Part shown: in pieces, positions 1 through 5,704 of the stretch
How positions within the stretch are numbered: position 1 is the first letter of the stretch
How the letters are laid out: the number at the start of each line of letters is the position of its first letter
Assembly: GCA_027618625.1 (NCBI GenBank)
Contig: JAQCER010000275.1
Location: 1-5,704 of the forward strand
Direction of reading: 5' to 3'
Length of the DNA stretch: 5,704 nt
DNA from: Verrucomicrobiota bacterium
GTDB taxonomy: Bacteria; Verrucomicrobiota; Verrucomicrobiia; Verrucomicrobiales; DEV007
Translations under genes and position numbers: made by a program
Notes under the pieces: generated by a model
What the model saw: the letters and a program-made list of their open reading frames with translations, nothing else
Told to the model about the DNA's origin: nothing
Database searches by the model: none

Positions 1-183
1 CTGGGCCGGTGAGGGGGCGGGCTGGGGCGGACTGGGAGCAGTAGTCGTTTGCAGGCAGAACGGACAGGGCGCTGAGTGACCTGCAAAAGTCATCGGCACC
101 TGAAGCGCTTGGAAGCAGTGGCTACAGCGGAAATGGTATATCTCGCTCAGAACTGCTCGGTCGGATTGGGGAAAATTCACCAT
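1..183 (-). CDS. Zinc-ribbon domain protein, N-terminal part (runs off left edge)
   Basis: This minus-strand reading frame starts at ATG 183-181, directly after two in-frame TGA stops, and stays open for 61 codons to the window edge. Residues 16-43 carry two CxxC knuckles, C20-S-H-C23 and C40-P-F-C43, separated by 16 residues. The stretch after the first knuckle (FQALQVP) and before the second (AGHSAPCPFC) has the layout of the short treble-clef or zinc-ribbon modules found at the N-terminus of many uncharacterised bacterial proteins. Residues 49-61 are almost only Pro, Ala, Ser and Gln, which suggests a flexible linker to a domain outside the window. Function is unknown; zinc binding is inferred from the four cysteines. 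No strong Shine-Dalgarno sequence precedes the ATG. A GTG follows immediately as the second codon and could also serve as start. The gene is divergent from the prenyltransferase gene on the other strand. Confidence 0.62.
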   Translation of the reverse strand, partial: MVNFPQSDRAVLSEIYHFRCSHCFQALQVPMTFAGHSAPCPFCLQTTTAPSPPQPAPSPAQ

Positions 184-370
184 TTCTCATCAGAACTGCG
201 GGAGCCGACGGAACTTAAGGCATCTTAAAGTTAAGTGTCCACGAAGAAAATGTGTTTTCTTCTTTGGCCTGACTGATCTTTTGGGGTATGTGCCCCGACC
301 GCCTCATCCTCTCGTCCTGAAAACTGGCTGCCAAATCCGACGGTGGCCAACTCGATAAACTCGATTCTCC
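184..370. promoter_or_regulatory. Divergent intergenic region with weak promoter candidate
   Basis: This region separates two divergent genes, so it should hold both promoters. On the plus strand TTGGCC (264-269) and TATGTG (287-292) are separated by exactly 17 bases and would suit a sigma70-like promoter for the prenyltransferase gene, but both hexamers are poor matches. An inverted repeat ACTTAA (213-218) / TTAAGT (231-236) lies nearer the minus-strand gene. I could not find a convincing promoter for the minus-strand gene. Confidence 0.25.
243..262. repeat. Perfect 8-bp inverted repeat, 4-base loop
   Basis: GAAGAAAA (243-250) and TTTTCTTC (255-262) are perfect reverse complements around the loop TGTG, followed on the plus strand by only three T residues. 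Because the flanking genes diverge, a terminator makes little sense here. The repeat ends two bases before the weak -35 candidate at 264-269, so an operator or a cruciform is the more natural reading. The function is inferred only from position. Confidence 0.4.
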
Positions 371-1313
371 TTGAACGAATACATTCGCATCTGTCGCATC
401 GACCACTGGCTGAAGAACATATTCATTGTCTTTGGCCATGCAGTCGCGTTCGTTCTGGGGCCAGGCGTGGACCTGACCTGGGCCAATATCCTCGTCTGCG
501 CGCTCTCGCTGGTGCCCGCGTGTTTCATCGCATCCGCGAATTACATCCTGAACGAGATTCTGGACGCACCCTTCGATCGGACGCATCCGACCAAGCGCCT
601 GCGTGGAGTGGCCGCTGGAAAGGTTAATGTGCCGATTCTCTGGGGAATCAAAGTGGTGCTCATCATTGCAGGTTTCATGATGGCGTTCGAATTCTTCGAC
701 ATCGGCTACATTATCGCTCTGGCGCTGCTGCTCCTCAGCGGGGTGGTCTACAATGTGCAGCCGCTGCGACTCAAGGATCGGGCGTACCTCGATGTGATCG
801 CAGAGTCATTCAATAATCCGATCCGGCTATGGCTGGGGGTGGTATGCGCTGGTGCCACTTCATGGCTACGATGTCGCCTATCGGGTGCCCATGACCATTG
901 TACTGGCATGGTGGTCGTTTGGAGCCTTGTTGATGACCGGCAAGCGCTATGCGGAATTCCGCTTCATTGACGATGCTGAGGTCAGTGGGCTTTATCGCAA
1001 GTCATTCCGCACGTATAACGATCAGAAGTTGATCATCGCGATGATCACATACGCCAACCTGTTCTGCTTCTGTACGGGAATTGCGATGGCAATTCATGAG
1101 GAGTTCGTAAACCTCATCCTCGTGTTCCCGATGATCGTCATCGCGATTATTGCATATTTCAATCATGCGATGAGTGATGTGGGTGCGCGTCTGGAGCCGG
1201 AAAAACTGATGCGCCATCCCTGGATCATTGTCTGCACCATCATCACCGCTCTCCTTGCTCTGTGGCTCTTGAGTCTTGATGAAAATCTGGTGCAGAAGTT
1301 GCACATTCTTTAG
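371..1313 (+). pseudogene. UbiA-family prenyltransferase (decaprenyl-phosphate phosphoribosyltransferase-like), frameshifted
   Basis: This is a polytopic membrane protein of the UbiA superfamily, which transfers a group to or from a polyprenyl chain. The closest recognisable type is the branch that moves phosphoribose onto decaprenyl phosphate. The first acidic motif is N61-E-I-L-D65-x3-D69 followed by HPTKRLR, and the second is YNVQPLRLKD136-x4-D141V followed by NNPIRL. Start TTG 371 is the only usual start codon after the in-frame TAA at 356-358, and it gives the family-like opening NEYIRICRIDHWLKN. The frame then breaks: after LWLG (ending 838) the match continues one base later as WYALVPLHGYD, and on through GALLMTGKRYAEFR to the TAG at 1311-1313. 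Removing one G from the G5 run 835-839 restores a 313-residue protein, a normal length. Read as written, the first frame ends at 970 and a GTG at 852 could open the second half. It may be a true pseudogene or a sequencing error. The gene stands alone, with no DprE-like partner in view. Confidence 0.8.
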
Positions 1314-1343
1314 TCGGAAGTTGCAAGTCTGGATCTGCTATAA

Positions 1344-1865
1344 ATCGTTCATAAACACACCCTCGCCAACATCTCCGACTTGGATCCCAACGTCATCGCC
1401 GGTCTCATCATCGTCCTCTTCAAAGGCGGCAGCGCTTCGGACCTCCCCCTCGATGACCAATTCACCATCGAGCGCTCCCTCCCACACGGTCCCGTCGCCG
1501 CCGTTCTCGGTGCGTGGACCGCGGATGCGCCAAGCACAAATGCTCAAACACTTCGACATCGAGATCGCAAAGACGGATCGAACATTCATGCGGAACGAAG
1601 AATCGATTACCAAACAACCTGCGTTGGATGGCTTTTACATCGTACGCGCAGGCCGCATCCCAACCGCTGCAATGAAAGCAGCCACCAACAAAGCCGACGA
1701 CAGCCAACCCATGCACAGCTTTGCGACCCTTCTAAAAGACCTCGCCACGCTCAGTTGTATCACCGTGAGAACAAGCATCGCAGGGGCCAAAGGGCCAAAA
1801 CCAAAAACCAACCTTTAGCAAACTTGCGAAGCCGACTGCAGTTCAAGCCAACTTCCGGTTACCAT
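1344..1865 (+). pseudogene. Decayed IS1634-family (DDE) transposase remnant, internally deleted
   Basis: Three blocks of an IS1634-type transposase are recognisable from my knowledge of the family. Block 1 (about 1356-1512) reads HTLANISDLDPNVIAGL, then FTIERSLPHGPVAAVLG, matching the usual N-terminal region with 'RTLANLS' and 'RSLPHGHVAAVLG'. Block 2 (about 1540-1770), in another frame, reads LKHFDIEI, then ALDGFYIVRA, then HSFATLLKDLATL, which belong to the C-terminal third. Block 3 (1814-1858), in the remaining frame, reads FSKLAKPTAVQ, the usual extreme C-terminus. Missing are the first roughly 40 residues (a TAA at 1341-1343 closes the frame), most of the central catalytic core between blocks 1 and 2, and the segment between the DGxYxVR and HSF motifs. 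No transposition activity can remain. No flanking inverted repeats or target duplication were recognised. Family assignment is fairly confident; exact borders are not. Confidence 0.7.
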
Positions 1866-1893
1866 GAAGAGACTGAAGCTTCAGCCGTTGGAC

Positions 1894-1927
1894 AAAAAAC
1901 CCGCTCAGGCACATGGCCCGAGCGGGT
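1894..1927 (-). terminator. Rho-independent terminator for ilvC (minus strand)
   Basis: ACCCGCTC (1899-1906) and GAGCGGGT (1920-1927) form a perfect 8-bp stem with a 13-base loop that can add a short inner GGC/GCC pairing. Read on the minus strand the stem is followed by six U residues (A run 1894-1899 on the plus strand; the first U also closes the stem). It lies about 85 bases beyond the ilvC stop codon, in the right orientation to end that transcript. Confidence 0.75.
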
Positions 1928-1956
1928 GAAAATCTGCGATCGTCCACCCGCTTTTT
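1921..1956 (+). terminator. Plus-strand terminator sharing an arm with the ilvC terminator
   Basis: AGCGGGT (1921-1927) can instead pair with ACCCGCT (1946-1952), followed on the plus strand by a T run (1952-1956). The loop is 18 bases, which is long, so this stem is weaker than the minus-strand one. It would stop transcription coming from the prenyltransferase and IS-remnant side before it runs into ilvC. It uses the same arm as the minus-strand terminator, so on any one RNA the two stems exclude each other. Confidence 0.45.
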
Positions 1957-2009
1957 AACAAGCGGCGAAGCGCTGCTGCTTCGCGAATCGCAAAAATCGC
2001 AATTCGCAA
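1946..2009. repeat. Cluster of small inverted and direct repeats 3' of ilvC
   Basis: Three structures are packed together. CCGCTT (1948-1953) faces AAGCGG (1960-1965). GCGAAGC (1965-1971) faces GCTTCGC (1978-1984) around a 6-base loop. GCGAAT (1983-1988) faces ATTCGC (2002-2007). AATCGCAA also occurs at 1986-1993 and 1995-2002, with a variant ATTCGCAA at 2002-2009. No gene fits here. The cluster may be part of the ilvC 3' UTR or a dispersed palindromic repeat; one copy cannot tell. Confidence 0.4.
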
Positions 2010-2010
2010 A

Positions 2011-3039
2011 TTAAGAATAGGCGGCCTGAGCACCCTTGAGGCTGCGCTTCTTGATCCATGGCATCAGACTGCGGAGACGCTTGCCTACTCGCTCGATTTC
2101 GTGTGCTGCCTCGTCTTTGCGAAGCTGGTCGAAGTTCTTCTGGCCGGACTCATATTCGGCGACCCATTCCTGAGCGAACTGGCCATTCTGGATGCGCTTC
2201 AGCGCGGCCTTCATGCGGCGTTTGACTGAGGCGTCGATGATCTTTGGCCCAACCGTTACATCGCCGTACTCAGCGGTCTCGGAGATGGAGAAGCGCATGC
2301 CTGCGATTCCAGATTCGTTGATCAGGTCGACGATGAGTTTCATCTCGTGAAGGCACTCGAAATAAGCCATTTCCGGCTGATATCCTGCTTCGACCAGAGT
2401 TTCGTAGCCAGCCTTGATCAGCGCTGTTACGCCGCCACAGAGAACTGTTTGCTCGCCGAAGAGATCGGTTTCAGTTTCCTCGGTGAACGTTGTTTCGAAT
2501 ACGCCTCCTCGCGTGCCGCCAACACCTTTTGCCCATGCAAGTGCGATCTTCTTCGAATTCTTACTTGGGTCCTGGTGAACCGCGATGAGTGCCGGAACGC
2601 CCTTTCCTTCGGTGAACTGGCGGCGGACAATGTGGCCAGGGCCTTTTGGAGCAACCATGATGACATTCACGTCCGCAGGTGGCGTGATCGTCTTGAAGTG
2701 AATGGCAAAGCCGTGGCTGAAGAGAAGAGTTTTTCCCGCAGTGAGATGAGGTGCGATGTCCTTTTCGTAGACCTCCTTGATCTTCGTGTCTGGAACGGCA
2801 ATGAAGATAATGTCTGCCTTCTTTGCGGCATCGGCAGTATCGAGAACTTCGAACCCGAGCTTCTTGGCCACCGGGCGTGACTTGCTTCCCTTGTAAAGGC
2901 CGATGATGACCTTCACCTTACTGTCTTTCAGGTTCAACGCGTGGGCGTGCCCCTGAGATCCGAAGCCGATCACAGCGCAGGTCTTACCCTTGAGCACCTG
3001 AAGATCAGCATCCTTGTCTGTGTAGATTTTTGCTGGCAT
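2011..3039 (-). CDS. ilvC: Ketol-acid reductoisomerase (class I, NADP-dependent)
   Basis: The enzyme isomerises and reduces 2-acetolactate or 2-aceto-2-hydroxybutyrate with NADPH and Mg2+, the second common step of valine, leucine and isoleucine synthesis, in the cytoplasm. Starting at ATG 3039 the protein is 342 residues, the normal class I length. An upstream in-frame start at 3081 would add 14 residues ([14 protein letters not shown]) not typical of the family, so [13 protein letters not shown] is preferred. The Rossmann domain shows G25-F-G-S-Q-G30 with [10 protein letters not shown], and the cofactor-phosphate loop GLYKGSKS (47-54). Catalytic features are H109 in FSHGF, K132 in PKGPGH, the metal ligands D192 and E196 in [13 protein letters not shown]228 and E232 in FECLHE, and the [10 protein letters not shown] segment (251-260). 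No key residue is missing. It stands alone here, with no ilvB, ilvN or leuA beside it, and ends in TAA at 2013-2011. No Shine-Dalgarno sequence is visible. Confidence 0.97.
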   Translation of the reverse strand: MPAKIYTDKDADLQVLKGKTCAVIGFGSQGHAHALNLKDSKVKVIIGLYKGSKSRPVAKKLGFEVLDTADAAKKADIIFIAVPDTKIKEVYEKDIAPHLTAGKTLLFSHGFAIHFKTITPPADVNVIMVAPKGPGHIVRRQFTEGKGVPALIAVHQDPSKNSKKIALAWAKGVGGTRGGVFETTFTEETETDLFGEQTVLCGGVTALIKAGYETLVEAGYQPEMAYFECLHEMKLIVDLINESGIAGMRFSISETAEYGDVTVGPKIIDASVKRRMKAALKRIQNGQFAQEWVAEYESGQKNFDQLRKDEAAHEIERVGKRLRSLMPWIKKRSLKGAQAAYS

Positions 3040-3070
3040 TGGTGGCACACTGCTACTGAAGCAACAGTCC

Positions 3071-3118
3071 GTCAACAGCAAACAATAAAATAATAAGTCA
3101 GATTATTTATTGTTGACA
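3071..3118. promoter_or_regulatory. AT-rich palindrome in the ilvC / transposase divergent promoter region
   Basis: The left arm at 3081-3094 and the right arm ATTATTTATTGTT (3102-3114) pair over 13 positions with one bulged A, around the loop AAGTCAG. Outside it GTCAACA (3071-3077) and TGTTGAC (3111-3117) are also reverse complements, so TTGACA (3113-3118, plus) and TTGACG (3077-3072, minus) point outward like two -35 boxes. At 17-base spacing neither has a good -10 box. An operator or shared divergent promoter for ilvC and the transposase gene is plausible but unproven. Confidence 0.4.
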
Positions 3119-3147
3119 CGCTCACTTTTCACTGTAACCGTCCTGTT

Positions 3148-4164
3148 ATGTATCGCCGCAGGTTTCTGGGTCATGGCTCGACCAATTTTTATCACGTGAT
3201 GTCTCGCACCACGGGTGGGGAGTTTCTTTTCGGCGATGGCGAGAAATTCCTTTTTCGGCGATGGTTGAAGAAAATGGCGGCATTCACGGGGGTTCGCGTG
3301 GTGGCGTGGTGTTGCATGTCCAATCACTTTCACATTCTCGTGGAGGTTCCTGACCGGGAACCGTTCGTCCGGCCTCTGCTGGAAGACGAGGAGCGAATGC
3401 TGAAGCACCTCGGGATCCTTTATTCGAAGCCGGAGGTGACTGCAGTGCGGCGGGAACTTGAGCTCTACCGGACTGCTGGCCATGACTCGCTGGCGGACGA
3501 GCTGCTGCGGAAGTTCAGCCGCCGAATGTGTGATCTCGCCGCTTTTATGAAAGAGCTGAAGCAGCGGCTGACGCTTGCGTTCAACAGATCGCACGATCGC
3601 ATGGGAACTCTCTGGATGGCGCCCTACAAAAGCGTGCTCGTGGAAGGTGCTGATGCTCTGGCTACAGTGGCTGCATACATCGATTTGAATCCTGTGCGCG
3701 CGGGGATTGTAAATGATCCCAAGGACTACCGTTTCTCCAGCTATGCCGAGGCCGTGGCCGGGGTGGGCGCAAGCCAGCGGGGGCTCTGTCGCGCTCTCGG
3801 TGCTACGCGAAACGAGTGGCGGCGACTTTCTGGACGCTACCGGCTGCTGCTTTATGGCGAGCTGGATGGGTCGCCGGGGGCTGTGAGTCGGAGCGAAATT
3901 GAGGCGGTTCTGGAATCTGGCGGGCAACTTTCAGCGGCTCAGTTGCTCAGGTGCCGAGTCCGATACCTGAGCGCCGGAGGCATTCTGGGCAGCAGGGCTT
4001 TTCTCGAGGCCTATCTCAGCAATGCTGCCTGGCAGTTTGGTAGTAGTCGGTCTACGGCCTCTCGTGCAATGGCGGGAGGGGATTGGGGGAGCCTCTTCAG
4101 CATTCGTGACATCAAAAAAAATCCGATCTGCCTGCCCGAACTTCCTGAATCTGCGGTTTCTTAG
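3148..4164 (+). CDS. REP-associated tyrosine transposase (RAYT, Y1/HUH superfamily)
   Basis: This is a single-strand DNA nuclease and transposase of the Y1 (IS200/IS605-like) HUH family, in the chromosomal RAYT branch that in known cases acts on short palindromic REP elements. Near the N-terminus Y15-H-V-M-S-R matches the family's first strand. The metal-binding HUH motif is H60-F-H62 in MSNHFHILVEVP. The likely nucleophile is Y177 in AYIDLNPVRAG, followed by DYRFSSY (193-199). FMKELKQRLTLAFN (133-146) and GTLWMAPYKSVLVE (153-166) are also typical. With 338 residues it is about twice the E. coli TnpA-REP length. The extra length lies between the HUH and Tyr motifs and in a C-terminal extension (about 200-338) with CRVRYLSAGGILGSRAF (269-285), which I recall from other long RAYTs. 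All catalytic residues are present. ATG 3148 is the natural start, although no Shine-Dalgarno sequence precedes it. No cognate REP or IS200-like ends are obvious alongside. Confidence 0.88.
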   Translation: MYRRRFLGHGSTNFYHVMSRTTGGEFLFGDGEKFLFRRWLKKMAAFTGVRVVAWCCMSNHFHILVEVPDREPFVRPLLEDEERMLKHLGILYSKPEVTAVRRELELYRTAGHDSLADELLRKFSRRMCDLAAFMKELKQRLTLAFNRSHDRMGTLWMAPYKSVLVEGADALATVAAYIDLNPVRAGIVNDPKDYRFSSYAEAVAGVGASQRGLCRALGATRNEWRRLSGRYRLLLYGELDGSPGAVSRSEIEAVLESGGQLSAAQLLRCRVRYLSAGGILGSRAFLEAYLSNAAWQFGSSRSTASRAMAGGDWGSLFSIRDIKKNPICLPELPESAVS

Positions 4165-4175
4165 TGGGAATTCGC

Positions 4176-4204
4176 TTGGGACGCCGACGTCTGGGCGATA
4201 TGTT
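4176..4204 (+). promoter_or_regulatory. Candidate sigma70-type promoter for the Sel1-repeat gene
   Basis: TTGGGA (4176-4181) and TATGTT (4199-4204) are separated by exactly 17 bases, each matching the consensus at four of six positions. Transcription would begin near 4211, leaving a leader of roughly 27 bases before ATG 4238. It lies in the 73-base gap after the transposase stop, so the downstream gene need not depend on read-through. Confidence 0.35.
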
Positions 4205-4237
4205 CTGGCGGTTTATTCCATTCAACTTCGCCTTGTC

Positions 4238-5704
4238 ATGTTTGCCCCAGATCTCCCATTCTCCCTCTGTCGTCCAAAGCGTAGCCTGCCCTGCTTCCGA
4301 TCCCTGCTCTCGGCGTTCCTGACTCTTTTTTCCTCGTTACTAGCGCCCGCGCTGAGTGTTGCGCAACAGGACTGGCTTGCGGTACCTCTGTTCGGCGCGA
4401 TGCAAAACCCTTCGGGAAAAGTGGAAAAAGCGCAGGGCTTCATGGAATCTGAGCGCTATGATCGGGCAATTCAAATGCTGCGGGATGCCGTCGACAATGA
4501 CCGGGATCCTGACGCTCAATATCTCCTGGGGTGGTGTCAGGCGAACGGGAAAGGGGTGCCGCGTTCGCTGCTACAGGCAGAGCAGTCGTTTTTCGGCGCT
4601 GCGCAGCGCAAGCAATTTGGCGCGATGTATTCGCTCGGGCGTCTCAGGATCGAGACAGCGCAGCCCGGCAGCTCGAAGCGGGTCGAAAGTGGAATCCAGA
4701 CACTGAAGGATGCGGCAGCGCTTGGAATGGGGGCCGCCATGCGTCGGCTCGGGCAAGTGTACCGGGTTGGCGTGCCGGGCGCAATGACCCCGGATACTGC
4801 TGAAGCTCAGTCCTGGTTTCAGAAGGCAGGTGCAGTGGGGGACGCAGAGTCCTTTTACCATGAGGGGGAAATGCTGGAGAGTGGTGAGCTGGGCAAGTCC
4901 GATCCAGTGCAGGCTCTGTCCCTCTTTAACAAGGCGGCGGTTAACGGTTCGACCTCCGCAATGGTGAAGCTCGGAATGTTGGCTCAGAACGGCAGCAAGC
5001 CGGACCCAGAGGCAGCACTGCGTTGGTTTGAGAAGGCGGCGGCCCTGCATTCTCCTGAAGGCTATTATCGCATGGGAAAGCTGCTACAGAACTCCGATCC
5101 TCGAAAGGCGATCGAGCAATTTCGACTTGCTGCCCAGGAAGGGTATGCGCCAGCGCTGGTGGATTACGGTATCGCGCAGCAGGAGGGCCTGGGGACCGCG
5201 AAGGACATTTCCAGCGCCGTCAAAGCTTTTCAGGAGGCTGCGGAAAAAGGGGATCCCATTGGTTTGTATCGCCTCGCGATTTGTTACGAGCAGGGACTTG
5301 GAATAGCGAAGAATACTGCCAAGGCAACCGAAAGTTACCAGTTATCCGGTGGGGCGGGATATGCTGAGGCCCAGTATCGAATGGGCAAGCTCTATGCTTC
5401 TGGAGACGTCTCCATCAAAGACCCGATCGCCGCTGCGGCATGGTTTCAACTGGGAGCTGCACAGGGACATGCGCCTTCTCAGTGCGCGTTGGGCGAAGTC
5501 TATGAAACCGCGACCGGTGCGTTGCAGAAACCCGCTTCGGCACTTGAGCTTTATCAAAAAGCTGGAGAACAAGGCTACGCCGAGGCATGGTTCCGCCTGG
5601 GGCGCATGGTGGAAACGGGGCTGTCGACGGCTGTGAACCTTGAGGCCGCTTACCAGCTTTACTTTGGCGCTGCAGAAAAAGGTTTTTCCGAGGCGAAGCA
5701 GATG
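4238..5704 (+). CDS. Exported Sel1-repeat (tetratricopeptide-like) protein, C-terminus beyond window
   Basis: The frame is open from ATG 4238 to the last base (489 codons, no stop). Residues 1-42 look like a signal peptide: basic residues at 12, 14, 15 and 21, a hydrophobic stretch (22-36, including LLSAFLTLFSSLL), then APALSVA with likely cleavage before QQD (43-45). From about residue 64 the chain consists of helical repeats, about eleven Sel1 units of 33-37 residues. Clear examples are 304-337 (GIAQQEGLGTAKD, then KAFQEAAEKGD), 376-410 (AQYRMGKLYASGD, then AAWFQLGAAQG) and 447-482. Sel1 repeats form superhelices that bind proteins or peptidoglycan-related partners; the target here is unknown. 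Some units carry insertions or lack the usual YxxGxGV turn, for example 127-162. The start is chosen because it is the only ATG before the signal-like segment; no Shine-Dalgarno sequence is seen. The gene follows the transposase in the same direction after 73 bases but is probably separately transcribed. Confidence 0.88.
   Translation, partial: MFAPDLPFSLCRPKRSLPCFRSLLSAFLTLFSSLLAPALSVAQQDWLAVPLFGAMQNPSGKVEKAQGFMESERYDRAIQMLRDAVDNDRDPDAQYLLGWCQANGKGVPRSLLQAEQSFFGAAQRKQFGAMYSLGRLRIETAQPGSSKRVESGIQTLKDAAALGMGAAMRRLGQVYRVGVPGAMTPDTAEAQSWFQKAGAVGDAESFYHEGEMLESGELGKSDPVQALSLFNKAAVNGSTSAMVKLGMLAQNGSKPDPEAALRWFEKAAALHSPEGYYRMGKLLQNSDPRKAIEQFRLAAQEGYAPALVDYGIAQQEGLGTAKDISSAVKAFQEAAEKGDPIGLYRLAICYEQGLGIAKNTAKATESYQLSGGAGYAEAQYRMGKLYASGDVSIKDPIAAAAWFQLGAAQGHAPSQCALGEVYETATGALQKPASALELYQKAGEQGYAEAWFRLGRMVETGLSTAVNLEAAYQLYFGAAEKGFSEAKQM

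Noticed and set aside
215..586. A 123-codon minus-strand frame over the intergenic region and the start of the prenyltransferase gene
   Set aside because: It overlaps the clearly homologous UbiA frame antisense, shows no domain and has no family-like composition.
1276..1818. A 180-codon plus-strand frame overlapping the prenyltransferase 3' end
   Set aside because: Its first third is Ser/Thr/Pro-rich out-of-frame translation. Only the part after about 1540 has meaning, as the C-terminal piece of the IS1634 remnant.
1380..1958. A 192-codon plus-strand frame as an intact gene
   Set aside because: Only the first roughly 45 codons resemble the IS1634 N-terminal region. The rest is basic, out-of-frame sequence running into the terminator.
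1894..1965. An amino-acid attenuator controlling ilvC
   Set aside because: The structure lies downstream of ilvC, not in its leader, and no leader peptide rich in Ile, Val or Leu codons is seen upstream of ilvC.
2347..2880. A 177-codon frame antisense to ilvC
   Set aside because: It is a shadow of the strongly conserved ilvC reading frame, with no recognisable domain.
3103..3927. A 274-codon frame antisense to the transposase
   Set aside because: It covers the promoter palindrome and the RAYT core on the opposite strand. It is rich in His, Arg and Pro as shadow frames often are, with no domain.
4356..4803. Two short plus-strand frames inside the Sel1-repeat gene as separate genes
   Set aside because: They lie in other frames of a continuous 489-codon frame with a signal peptide and clear Sel1 repeats.
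1..5704. CRISPR array, tRNA, rRNA or toxin-antitoxin pair
   Set aside because: No regularly spaced direct repeats, cloverleaf-like sequence or paired small genes were found on either strand.

Overview
The window looks like bacterial chromosome from a moderately GC-rich organism. A Verrucomicrobiota-like (PVC group) host is my best guess. It rests on the general look of the proteins: a short class I KARI, a long RAYT transposase with a C-terminal extension, a zinc-ribbon plus Pro-rich protein and a secreted Sel1-repeat protein. It also rests on the lack of clear Shine-Dalgarno sequences before any start. No rRNA or other taxonomic marker is present, so this is inference.

Layout from left to right. 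(1) Positions 1-183, minus strand: the N-terminal 61 codons of a zinc-ribbon protein that runs off the left edge. (2) Positions 184-370: a divergent intergenic region with a perfect 8-bp hairpin. (3) Positions 371-1313, plus strand: a UbiA-family membrane prenyltransferase resembling decaprenyl-phosphate phosphoribosyltransferase, broken by one extra G in a G5 run. (4) About 1344-1865, plus strand: a decayed IS1634-family transposase whose N-terminal, C-terminal and tail blocks survive but whose catalytic centre is deleted. (5) Positions 1894-2010: a dense cluster of inverted repeats that can form a terminator on each strand, sharing one arm, between the plus-strand genes and ilvC. (6) Positions 2011-3039, minus strand: an intact ilvC (ketol-acid reductoisomerase). 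(7) Positions 3040-3147: a divergent promoter region with an AT-rich palindrome. (8) Positions 3148-4164, plus strand: a RAYT-type (REP-associated tyrosine) transposase. (9) Positions 4238-5704 and beyond, plus strand: an exported Sel1-repeat protein running off the right edge.

The genes do not form one pathway. ilvC stands alone without ilvB/ilvN/leuA neighbours, and the others look like separate transcription units. The window is best read as a housekeeping gene (ilvC) and several single genes, with mobile-element activity on both sides of ilvC: a dead DDE transposase at its 3' side and an apparently intact HUH/Y1 transposase at its 5' side. I see no convincing new multi-gene system. The most informative points are the frameshift, the doubly deleted IS remnant and the shared-arm repeat cluster.
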